Source: Vanessa cardui
Lineage: Eukaryota; Arthropoda; Insecta; Lepidoptera; Nymphalidae
Direction of reading: 5' to 3'
Length of the DNA: 64,000 nucleotides
Assembly: GCF_905220365.1 (NCBI RefSeq)
Contig: NC_061147.1
Coordinates: 4,712,001-4,776,000 of the forward strand
The translations under genes and the position numbers were made by a program. Below the pieces are notes generated by a model, which was not told the origin of the DNA, did not search any database, and saw only the letters and a list, made by a program, of their open reading frames with translations. Of this stretch, positions 15,401-23,701 are shown piece after piece. The first letter of the stretch is position 1, and every line of letters starts with the position of its first letter.

Positions 15401-16381
15401 CTCATGTGTGATGGTTTTGAATGTATTGTGGCGCATGAGATTGAAGAATCAGTACTCATGTGTGATGGTTTTGAATGTATTGTGGCGCATGAGATCGAAG
15501 AATCAGTGGTACTCATGTGTGATGGTTTTGAATGTATTGTGGCGCATGAGATTGAAGAATCAGTGGTACTCATGTGTGATGGTTTTGAATGTATTGTGGC
15601 GCATGAGATCGAAGAATCAGTGGTACTCATGTGTGATGGTTTTGAATGTATTGTGGCGCATGAGATCGAAGAATCAGTGGTACTCATGTGTGATGGTTTT
15701 GAATGTATTGTGGCGCATGAGATTGAAGAATCAGTGGTACTCATGTGTGATGGTTTTGAATGTATTGTGGCGCATGAGATCGAAGAATCAGTGGTACTCA
15801 TGTGTGATGGTTTTGAATGTATTGTGGCGCATGAGATCGAAGAATCAGTGGTACTCATGTGTGATGGTTTTGAATGTATTGTGGCGCATGAGATTGAAGA
15901 ATCAGTACTCATGTGTGATGGTTTTGAATGTATTGTGGCGCATGAGATTGAAGAATCAGTACTCATGTGTGATGGTTTTGAATGTATTGTGGCGCATGAG
16001 ATCGAAGAATCAGTGGTACTCATGTGTGATGGTTTTGAATGTATTGTGGCGCATGAGATTGAAGAATCAGTACTCATGTGTGATGGTTTTGAATGTATTG
16101 TGGCGCATGAGATTGAAGAATCAGTGGTACTCATGTGTGATGGTTTTGAATGTATTGTGGCGCATGAGATCGAAGAATCAGTGGTACTCATGTGTGATGG
16201 TTTTGAATGTATTGTGGCGCATGAGATCGAAGAATCAGTGGTACTCATGTGTGATGGTTTTGAAAGTATTGTGGCGCATGAGATTGAAGAATCAGTGGTA
16301 CTCATGTGTGATGGTTTTGAATGTATTGTGGCGCATGAGATTGAAGAATCAATGGTAATTATATATGATGGTTTTGAATGT
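491..16381. repeat. Giant 57/54-bp tandem array inside the last TMCC intron
   Basis: About 280 head-to-tail monomers over 15.9 kb. The 57-bp form translates on the plus strand as HEIEESVVLMCDGFECIVA; the 54-bp form lacks one GGT/GTG triplet (CAGTGGTACTC becomes CAGTACTC). A second common variant is GAGATCGAAG versus GAGATTGAAG. Other changes are few and scattered, for example at 2691, 3352, 10260, 11167, 12196, 13865 and 16265, so homogenisation is recent. Both monomer lengths are multiples of three, so three of six frames run almost without stops for many kilobases. Each unit has an inverted pair CATGAG/CTCATG about 20 bases apart. The array starts at a degenerate unit (CACGAGATTG) and ends in an eroded one next to the splice donor at 16,400. 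The very long frames are treated as a property of the satellite, not as separate genes. Confidence 0.97.
5460..13700. repeat. Higher-order repeat of about 3.6 kb within the array
   Basis: A rare GAG ATT AAA variant (Glu to Lys in the plus frame) occurs only at 6245, 9911 and 13520, spaced 3666 and 3609 bp; the difference is exactly one 57-bp monomer. Before each, the order of monomer lengths is the same: 54, 54, six of 57, 54, 54, 57, 54, 57, 57, then the AAA unit at 54. After each it is 57, 57, 57, 54, five of 57, 54. Coordinates mark the minimum span containing the three signatures; the true triplicated segment is probably larger. Confidence 0.85.
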
Positions 16382-16399
16382 ATGCATGATGGCTCGTAC

Positions 16400-16602
16400 C
16401 TGGTGCGCAGGAATGGCATGGCGACGCCGGCGACGGTGGCGACGAGCAGCAGCGCGAGCTGCAGCAGCGTGATGGCGACGTTGAGCAGCTTGACGAGCAG
16501 CAGGCGCGGCGGCAGCGCGGCCGCCCCGCCCGCCTCGCCGCCCGCGCCGCCCGCGCCCCCCGCGCCGCCGCCGCCCGCCGCCCACTGCTCCAGCTTGCTG
16601 AT
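16400..16602 (-). CDS. Dmtn/TMCC: TMCC exon, coiled-coil end, Gly/Ala linker and first membrane segment
   Basis: 203 bp, phase 0 in (GTCGCAG|ATCAGC) and phase 2 out (ACCAG|GTACGAG). Encodes ISKLEQW, a Gly/Ala tract of about 20 residues built from GGC/GCG codons, then LLLVKLLNVAITLLQLALLL and VATVAGVAMPFLRT. The hydrophobic stretch matches the first C-terminal membrane segment of TMCC proteins (LLGK.INVILA..AVLLVFVSTIAN...P.MKTR). The Gly/Ala tract replaces the Gln-rich stretch of vertebrate TMCC1 and looks like a codon expansion. The donor is 19 bp from the giant tandem array, and the reading frame stays open through the donor into it. Confidence 0.95.
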
Positions 16603-16721
16603 CTGCGACACGACACACGTTAGACCAGACACCAGCGCCCAGACCCCACGAGCACAGGTCATGCCGTTCAGGGGTGTTCAAATTTAAATTTACGACAAGA
16701 GTTCATTGTATTATTATATTC

Positions 16722-17006
16722 TATAAATTCCCACTGCTGGGCTAAAGGCCTCCTCTCCCTTTGAGGAGAAGGTTTGGAACATATTCCACCACGCTGTTCC
16801 AATGCGGGTTGGTGGAATGCACATGTGGCAGAATTTCTATGAAATTTGTCACATGCAGGTTTCCTCACGATGTTTTCCTTCACCGCTGAGCACGAGATGA
16901 ATTATAAAGACAAATTAAGCACATGAAACAGCGGTGCTTGCCTGGGTTTGAACCCGCAATCATCGGTTAAGATGCACGCGTTCCAACCACTGGGCCATCT
17001 CGACTC
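16722..17006 (-). mobile_element. Metulj-type SINE, near full length
   Basis: The minus strand has the tRNA-like head GAGTCGAGATGGCC with A box TGGCCCAGTGGTT and B box GGTTCAAACCC, then the shared body ending CAGCAGTGGGAATTTA. It is one of about a dozen copies in the window. Inserted in the TMCC intron between exons 16,400-16,602 and 17,239-17,346. Confidence 0.85.
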
Positions 17007-17238
17007 AATTAGTTTTAATTTAACTGAAATTTTATATATTTATAATACACATTATATTCCGGGTACTGTATACCTTCCAGTCCAAATGTACATAATTTGA
17101 ACTTAATGTGATAACCCTGTCACAATGACAAAAGGCGGCGTTTTGCGAGACTTCTAAGGCAATGCCTAACTGGTAGTTAGACATTGCCTAGTTGTATAGT
17201 AATGAACCGATCGACACGATACACTATTCAAAGCTTAC

Positions 17239-17346
17239 TTTAGTCTGGCACAGATCGAGCGCCTCGTGTATGTCTCGTATTCGTTCTTCACTCTGGTACT
17301 GTACTTTCTCCTCGACGTCCGTGAGTGCTTGTTTTAAATTTTCTAC
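17239..17346 (-). CDS. Dmtn/TMCC: TMCC exon, second coiled coil continued
   Basis: 108 bp, 36 codons, phase 0 both sides (TTTTCAG|GTAGAA to ACTAAA|GTAAGC). Encodes VENLKQALTDVEEKVQYQSE and RIRDIHEALDLCQTK, matching the family sequence NLKQ.LA..EEKVAYQ..ER.RDIQEALE.CQT. Confidence 0.96.
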
Positions 17347-17927
17347 CTGAAAATAAACAATTCAAATAAAATAAAAAATGATATGATGATATTTTTATTA
17401 CATAAACTTTGTAACAAGCCTAACCCGTGTATTGCGATGATATTGCTATTAATTTATTATACATTCGACCTTGGTGGTTACTGTGGTTTTGTCTATAAGA
17501 ATATTACAGCTTCAGTAATAAAACATTGATTCTGTATGATAAAATTATATTCATACTTATGTTTCCATATTTTGTGAGTGCAATAATTTTTTTTATAGAT
17601 AAAATAAATACTTTTTTTAAATACTTCCTTTGAGGACTTCTTTCTTACTTCCTATATACATACGGCTATATATTTTAATATGTATATCGGAAGTGACGAA
17701 TTAGAATTGATTGTTAGTTATATAACACAAGTTATAGATAGATTATAATTGAAATAGTTTATATTTTTAATCTGTTGTTTATTTTTGTTTGAATATATTA
17801 TTTCATCATTGACGGATAAAACTGTTTTTTTATTGTTTTGACTTTTTCTTTAATATAATCAACTGTAATTAGACAAAAAATTAAAAGGATAGTTAGTGGT
17901 TGATGTGTTCATATGTTTGTACCGTAC
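17347..17927. other. AT-rich TMCC intron
   Basis: Ordinary AT-rich intron sequence. No repeat or coding signal is recognised. Confidence 0.6.
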
Positions 17928-18038
17928 CTCATTTTGGTGCAGTTCAGTGAGATCATTGATTTGTTCCTCCAGTCGCTCAGTCTTGAAGCGTTCCTCCTGT
18001 AACGCAGCCGACAAGAATGACACGTCCTGCGATAAATT
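17928..18038 (-). CDS. Dmtn/TMCC: TMCC exon, second coiled coil
   Basis: 111 bp, 37 codons, phase 0 on both sides (TTTTCAG|AATTTA to AATGAG|GTACGG). Encodes NLSQDVSFLSAALQEERFKT, then ERLEEQINDLTELHQNE, matching the TMCC motif LQEERYRYERLEDQLNDLTELHQHE nearly residue for residue. Confidence 0.96.
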
Positions 18039-18103
18039 CTGAAAACGAACATTTTTTTATTGAATAAAAAAATATTTAACATTATATATAAAGTCAAAAA
18101 CCT

Positions 18104-18255
18104 TTATTCAAAATGGAAGTGTTTACACTTTCTTATTGAAATGGAAGTGTTTACACTTTCTTATTGATTGTCGAAAATCTACCACCGGTTCGGAATTTAA
18201 TACCTCAGACCTGAGAAGAACCGGCGAAAGAAACTCAGCGGGATCTATTTTTTTT
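18104..18255 (+). repeat. Interspersed repeat with CCGGTTCGG / AGAAGAACCGGC core
   Basis: Shares CTACCACCGGTTCGG and GAAGAACCGGC plus GAAACTCAG with copies at 30,728-30,885 and 51,716-51,984. It ends in a T-rich run. Class not identified; the shared 3'-like end suggests a retroposon. Confidence 0.6.
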
Positions 18256-18509
18256 TTTTTTAATAATGTCCACTTACAATATATAATAATAAACATATTT
18301 TGTTATTTGAAAAAGTCTGGAAGCGATCATCGTCGTCAGTCGTGAAAAAGCGACAGTCAGATAGATGGTTACTTTCATATTTTTATGTATTTATGGATTG
18401 CAGGTAATTTAAAAAAAACACGAGTCGTAAAAACAAAATGTGTCGTAAACAGATTTAGGAATTAGAATTATGTGTCATAAATATACAAAGCGTCTTTCAG
18501 ATTTCAATC

Positions 18510-18664
18510 AACTAGATTTTTAAATAAAACTAGTTACTAGCACTTTGCAAATTGCTCGAAACGTCGGGATGTCAAAAATAATTAATATACGCGATTCAAA
18601 TCCGTTATAACTAGTTTTATTTAAACGTGTAATAATCGCGAAAATTTAAGACAACTAGATTTTT
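18510..18664 (+). mobile_element. Short Penelope-like fragment with 12-bp target duplication
   Basis: The 131-bp body at 18,522-18,652 is flanked by direct repeats AACTAGATTTTT at 18,510-18,521 and 18,653-18,664. The body carries GCTCGAAACGTCGGGATG, TATACGCGATTCAAATCC and ends TCGCGAAAATTTAAGACA, shared with elements at 23,877-24,058 and 46,482-46,604. CGAAACGTCGG-type ends and 12-14-bp duplications fit Penelope-like retroelements; the class is inferred. Confidence 0.65.
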
Positions 18665-18778
18665 TATGATTAATCAGCTTTATTGTAGAGACAATTACAA
18701 ATTGAAAGTAATATATGTCAACTTAATGCTTATTTATATTTACTTTTTAATTTGAATTAAAATCAATAAACAACGCAC

Positions 18779-18905
18779 CTTTATGGAATCGATTTTTTCC
18801 GCTAACCGCTCGTAGTCCTCCCGCCGTTCCCGGAGCTCGTTCAGTATGGGCTTGATACTGAAGGTAGCCTCGGACATGTTATTCGAGCCAGGTTGCGTTG
18901 GGTAC
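18779..18905 (-). CDS. Dmtn/TMCC: TMCC exon, start of second coiled coil
   Basis: 127 bp; one base completes the preceding codon, then 42 codons to a phase-0 donor (AAAG|GTGCGT). Encodes YPTQPGSNNMSEATF and then IKPILNELRERREDYERLAE with KIDSIK, equivalent to the TMCC helix ILEELREIK....LAEDIEALK. The acceptor used here (CGCTGTAG) has a poor pyrimidine tract; the alternative ATGTCCGAG|GCT would be phase 0 and would fit the 19.7-kb exon. The distal part of the exon is secure, its start is not. Confidence 0.85.
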
Positions 18906-19197
18906 CTACAGCGATCGTTTCGTATCATTTAATCGTACTCTGTGGGATGGAGGTATCATCCACTCATCTATTTATTTATTTATTTATTCTTTATTGCACC
19001 CTATCTTAAAACTAAAAAATAACATTTTCGTTACATATCAGTTGCATGGGGTGCAACAGGCGGCCTTATCGCTAAGCAGCGATCTCTTCCAGGCAACCTT
19101 TAGGTAAAGTATCATAATGTTGATATAAATGGGAAGGGTACAGTAACTTACAGTAGCATCCACTCATCATGTATTTTTCCACCGGCAAGCAATAAAT

Positions 19198-19492
19198 GAG
19201 TCGAGATGGCCCAGTGGCTAGAACGCGCGCATCTTACCCGATGATTGCGGGTTCAAACCCAGGCAAGCACCGCTGATTCATGTGCTTAATTTTTCTTTAT
19301 AATTCATCTCGTGCTCAGCGATGAAGGAAAACATTGTGAAGAAAACCTGCATGTGACAAATTTCATAGAAATTCTGCCACATGTGTATTCTACCAACCCG
19401 CATTGGAACAGCGTGGTAGAATATGTTCCAAACCTTCTCCTCAAAGGGAGAGGAGGCTTTTAGTCCAGCAGTGGGAATTTACAGGCTGTTGT
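19198..19492 (+). mobile_element. Metulj-type SINE, near full length
   Basis: Head GAGTCGAGATGGCCCAGTGG, B box GGTTCAAACCC, body to GTGGGAATTTACAGGCTG and a GTTGTT tail. Slightly diverged (CGCGCGCATCTTACCC in the head). Antisense to the TMCC gene. Confidence 0.85.
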
Positions 19493-19496
19493 TATA

Positions 19497-19615
19497 AGCA
19501 ATAAATACTATACTCAGTACCGCTGTGTTTCGATTTGAACGGTGAGTGAGCCAGTAGAAGTACAGGCACAAAAGAGATAATAAGTAATTTTTCAAGGTTG
19601 GATGCGCATTGGATT
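19497..19615 (-). repeat. Partial copy of second interspersed family (CTTGTGCCTGTAGTTACACT type)
   Basis: The minus strand matches the region around CTGTAGTTACACTGGCTCAC and GAACACAACAATACTGAGTA seen in fuller copies at 30,289-30,575 and 55,296-55,590. Diverged and truncated, directly after a SINE. Confidence 0.5.
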
Positions 19616-19666
19616 GGATTGGATGAGCATATCTGTCGGCGGGCGAGTATAGTATAGTCTAGTGTC

Positions 19667-19684
19667 GGGGGGGGGGGGGGGGGG
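19667..19684. repeat. Run of 18 G
   Basis: Homopolymer immediately inside the intron past the donor of the 19.7-kb exon. The length may be imprecise in the assembly. Confidence 0.9.
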
Positions 19685-19687
19685 TAC

Positions 19688-19857
19688 CCACGGCGCGCCC
19701 TCGCTGGTGACGGACGAGGATGGCGAGGCGTCGGGCGAGTACTTGTGCGCGGGCGAGGCTGCGCTGGCCGTGGCGGCGCGCGGCAGCGTGGAGCCGCGCC
19801 CCTCCCCGCGCGCCTCGCCCGCCTCCGACGCGCGCGAGCCTTCCGACGACGCGTTCG
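19688..19857 (-). CDS. Dmtn/TMCC: Probable TMCC linker exon (alternative or cassette)
   Basis: 170 bp between an acceptor CAACTCGCAG at its right end and a donor GTGG|GTACCC at its left end. In the phase continuing from GCCG of the FGSADNI exon it reads NASSEGSRASEAGEARGEGR, then GSTLPR and HKYSPDASPSSSVTSEGAPW. The GSTLPR and KY.SD..SS.TS pattern resembles the linker of other TMCC proteins (KYGSDDECSS.TS). It exits in phase 0, which does not fit the most obvious acceptor of the next exon, so that junction is unresolved. The opposite strand is also open and looks protein-like because third positions coincide in both frames. A run of 18 G (19,667-19,684) lies just past the donor. Confidence 0.5.
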
Positions 19858-19898
19858 CTGCGAGTTGCAGGACCTCAACGCGCGCATGCGCACACACG

Positions 19899-19945
19899 AC
19901 CGCGCCTCGAGCGACGCAACTTACAGACGACGCTCGAGGCGCGGT
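19899..19945. repeat. Perfect 15-bp inverted repeat
   Basis: Arms 19,899-19,913 and 19,931-19,945 are exact reverse complements around GCGCCTCGAGCG, with a 17-nt loop. It sits in the GC-rich patch 42 bp upstream (gene orientation) of the acceptor of the 19.7-kb exon. Confidence 0.85.
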
Positions 19946-19964
19946 ACGGTACTTGTGAGGATAC

Positions 19965-20130
19965 TCATGACATACTATTTAAACTGTATCCATTCAATGC
20001 AGGATTTTTGGATCACTTTGATCATTCGATACAATCTAACATATTAGTCATGACGACATACTATTTAAACTGTATCCATTCAAAGCAGGATATTTGGATC
20101 ACTGATCATTCGATACAATCTAACATATTA
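19965..20130. repeat. Tandem duplication of about 82 bp
   Basis: CATACTATTTAAACTGTATC, CATTCAA.GCAGGAT and CGATACAATCTAACATATTA occur twice in order, copies about 19,965-20,045 and 20,046-20,130, with a few differences. Confidence 0.9.
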
Positions 20131-23100
20131 ACTTCTTTATTTTTAATTATATCAATAATACAAGAAAACTAATCGGTATCGTTTTCCATGCATGTTTAAA
20201 TGTAAGCCTAACATGCGTCTAATATAGGTAACATTACAGCCATCGCTAAACATATTTACATTTTGACGTAATTCACAAAAAAATAAACATTTATTTGAGT
20301 CACATTCTATTTTTTTTTCTATTTAAGAACACCTATTTTTTTTATTTATTATATTAATATAAGTGCACACACATACGCTTGGACTACACGATACATATGA
20401 AATGTACAAGAAGCATCAAGCACTGTGAAACGATTGGAAGGAGCGAATTACGATGCATAAAATGCTAATACAGAGCGGAAATAAAAATATACTAAACGGA
20501 ATTAGCCTACATAATACGTGTACAGGCAAGTCATACTTTGTATGGTGATATAATTTTATACTAAATTGAAAATTCTTAAACAAAAACTTCACTAATATAA
20601 AAAAACATTAGTAATCAAATATCTCTATTCTCAAACTCTATAGTTGAATGAGATTTCAGTCTTATACGATCGGAGTGAGATCGGAAACCGATGTGACAAC
20701 TTTATTTGCTCTCCGGGGCAAAATTATTGATAATTTGATCTCCCATACCCCATCTCTCATGATTTAATGTTGTCAAACCAGTTAAACCCATGTCACAATA
20801 AAACAAATTATTTCACCACACTATGAAAAAGTTCTATAGTATAAATAGCATATAGAATAATATGTAAATAAATAAAAGAATACAATTCTTATTTACCTCT
20901 CAGTTCCGCGTGTTGTGGGGCTGGCGTGCAAGAATGAGACGAATGATAAGCACACATTTGGATGGAATTGATGATCACAGATAATTAGAGAATGTGAATG
21001 AGGATAGATTAAAAATGATATAAAATTATATATATATTTAGAATTAAAAAATAATATAGTTTAATTTAATTATTAAATAATATTTTTTTAATTATATGTT
21101 AAACTAGATAGTAATAATACTATTTTTGAATTAGTAAATATTTTAAGTAAATTAATTGAAAATCTAACGAATAAATATAAATAATTTAAAAATAGAACAT
21201 TCCAATATCAAATATGTTCCAACGATTTTTTTATTAAAGTTAAATAAAAGTTTCATATTTAATTATTAAAAAATATCAAAGATAGCATATGTACTATTGG
21301 TATGAAAATAAATAATATATATTATGTTTTATTTAAGAGTTGCCGTTAATCATCATAATAGTCAATATCATTGACATAGAAAGACGGGAAAATATCAATT
21401 AAAACACAACAACAAAGTACCAACTGTATGCAATTATTAACTACTATGCGAAATGAGTCATAGAACAGAAAAAAAAAAATCCAAAAAAAAATTACATTTC
21501 CTCCGACATTTCCTGCACTTTTTAAAGAACATTTCACTCAATATCAGACTGTTACATTTTTATGTCATCATTTAAACCATTCACGCGTTTAAATGTATTA
21601 CGAATAAGGACTTAATTCGCGCGCAGGCTACATGAATACGTCGTTACTAGACCGAAGGCTCCGCGGTACTGAGTCACAAGTTATAGATTTGTCTATGAAC
21701 TTGGAACATCACAATTATCTTTGGTTTACATAATCTATAACATAACAGCGACCTTCGTATGTTGAGATAACGTATGAGTGTCAGTTAACAATAAAACATA
21801 TTTGTATTTACATAATGTTTTGCTTAGATATATTGAGATATGTTCGTCAAATATCAATAAGTGTTTGTATGATCGATGATATATTTTTATTGAATGAAAT
21901 CATTTTTATCAAATAGTATTTTATATTGTTTGGAAAGATTTTTAACTGTCGAAAGTATTAGTTTAAGTTGTCATTGGAACATATAATGTTTTGTGTTCAT
22001 TACGCATAAAAAAAAAAGATTTTTTTTTGTATATAATAGTCGTAGTATATATAATATGACGGACAGGCAGACAGAGAATGTTTTTGCCAACGGTATTGCT
22101 TGTAATACATTACACTAATACTTGGTGATAGGGTTGTGCAAGCTCAACTAGGGATGTACTACGTTAGATGCTAGATATGCTACCTCGAAACAGCAAGGGT
22201 GAGTGAGCCAGTGTACATTTAGGCACGGAGGACATTACACCTTAGTTCTCAAGGTCAGTGGAGTATTGGTGATGAAAGAAATGGTTTCAAATCTGGGTTT
22301 TGGTATTTGTTAAATCTCATGCAGGATATATAAGTCTAATGGTATATCATTATTATAAATCATGATGTTATTTCAATTTTGGGAGTGGATGACTACTACT
22401 ATGGGTTTCTTTCCGGTTCTATCGGAAGAATCTACATTCAGATCAAGTGCTACTAACTTTACATTAATTTTCTGTCAAATGACTATTCGAAGCTACTCGC
22501 TGTGACTACTTTAATCAAATATGTATATTTACATTTTAAATTAATAAATTATTCAATTTCATTTTACTTTTGGTATTTTAAAAGGTCTGAGTTATTCGTT
22601 TTTTAAATAGTATTTGAGTTAAAATTTATTAGTGAACATAATTTTTAACACAGATGGTTTATCTACGATGTGAACAAAAAATATTAAAAATGTAGGTGCA
22701 GAAGTTATTATATCTATGCGACATACTTACAAGGGCCCGTGTTCTCTGCGAGAGAAAATATGAACATATAAGTATCACATAGCAATATTTATGACATGGA
22801 AACTAGCTAGGTAAGGTAAATGACCATGTGTACGTACTTATTATATATCTTATAATAATATATGTATCAAATATGTTTTCTACTGTACGCTAAAGATATT
22901 ATGAAAACATATGGTAACTATGATATCCTACTGAGTTCTGGCTGATTAGAAAGTTATAATTTATATTGTTATTATAAAGAGATCTAATTAAAATAATTTC
23001 AGTGCATAGAGAATATTGTAAAAAGTGTATTAATTATTATGTTAAAAGTTGAATAGTAATATTTGAAAATATAGTTTTAGCTATTAATATATATATAAAA

Positions 23101-23340
23101 ATATTTTTAAGAAATATATTCAAAGATTTAAAGAGCATACAGGTGTTCGAATAATAATATGTTGATATCGAAAATGCATTCACATGTAGCTTTCGTGAAA
23201 GTGGTGGAATAGCTCCGGTGTACTGAACAAAGTATATCTGTGTTTTCGTGTACGAGTAAGAGAGAAAGAGACGAAAATATCTTAAAAAGCAGTGAAGCGG
23301 CGCGGTAAAGCAACAACCAATATAAGACATGGCTCATAGT
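20131..23340. other. Long AT-rich TMCC intron stretch
   Basis: About 3.2 kb of AT-rich intron. A diverged minus-strand fragment of the second interspersed family lies near 22,130-22,285 (GGTGAGTGAGCCAGTGTA). No exon is recognised. Confidence 0.6.
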
Positions 23341-23350
23341 GTCGGCGGCA

Positions 23351-23511
23351 GTGTGCGAGCGAGACGCGTATAGAGGGGGGGCGGGTGTGCGAGCGAGACG
23401 CGTATAGAGGGGGGGCGGGTGTGCGAGCGAGACGCGTATAGAGGGTGGGGCGGGTGTGCGAGCGAGACGCGTATAGAGGGGGGGCGGGTGTGCGAGCGAG
23501 AGGGCAGGCGG
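23351..23511. repeat. 34-bp G-rich minisatellite beside a splice donor
   Basis: Four units plus a partial fifth, starting at 23,351, 23,385, 23,419 (35 bp), 23,454 and 23,488. Each has GTGTGCGAGCGAGACGCG followed by TATAGAGGGGGGGCGG. It ends 4-8 bp from the donor of the FGSADNI exon. Repeated G runs on the plus (template) strand could form quadruplexes. Confidence 0.92.
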
Positions 23512-23514
23512 TAC

Positions 23515-23652
23515 CGACCGGCGAGCTGCGCGATGTTGTCGGCCGAGCCGAAGCGGTTGGAGCGCGAGAAGAGGTGCGCGAACTCGCGCGGCGCCGACAT
23601 GACGCTTCCGCCCAGCCCCGTGATGCCGTCGCGGATGTTGCCGCCCACGTTC
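23515..23652 (-). CDS. Dmtn/TMCC: TMCC exon with FGSADNI motif; two candidate donors
   Basis: Starts at CGTCAG|GAACG (phase 2 in). Encodes GGNIRDGITGLGGSVMSAPR, then EFAHLFSRSNRFGSADNIAQ, matching the TMCC motif with GAVVSKPRE and IRNKFGSADNI. Two donors are possible: GCCG|GTCGGT, ending the exon at 23,519 in phase 1, or GGTCG|GTACCG, ending at 23,515 in phase 2. Phase 1 joins the exon at 19,688-19,857; phase 2 joins the exon at 18,779-18,905 directly. This suggests optional use of the 19.7-kb exon. A 34-bp G-rich tandem repeat begins within a few bases of the donor. Confidence 0.93.
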
Positions 23653-23701
23653 CTGACGACACACACACCGTGCGTTAGTTATTAATGCAATAGGTAAGGT
23701 T

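Noticed and set aside
491..16381. CRISPR-like array
   Set aside because: There are no unique spacers; units are contiguous and nearly identical, and the context is eukaryotic.
459..16687. Plus-strand frames of more than 3,500 and 4,600 codons across the array
   Set aside because: They follow from 57/54-bp monomers that are multiples of three. They have no start context, no domain outside the repeat, and run against a well-supported gene.
19662..19958. Plus-strand gene with LVTDEDGEASGEYL
   Set aside because: The frame breaks before the second protein-like part, there is no splice support, and the minus strand fits the TMCC gene in position and partly in phase.
23282..23685. Overlapping frames on both strands through the 34-bp minisatellite
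   Set aside because: They are extended by the repeat; only the TMCC exon part is supported.
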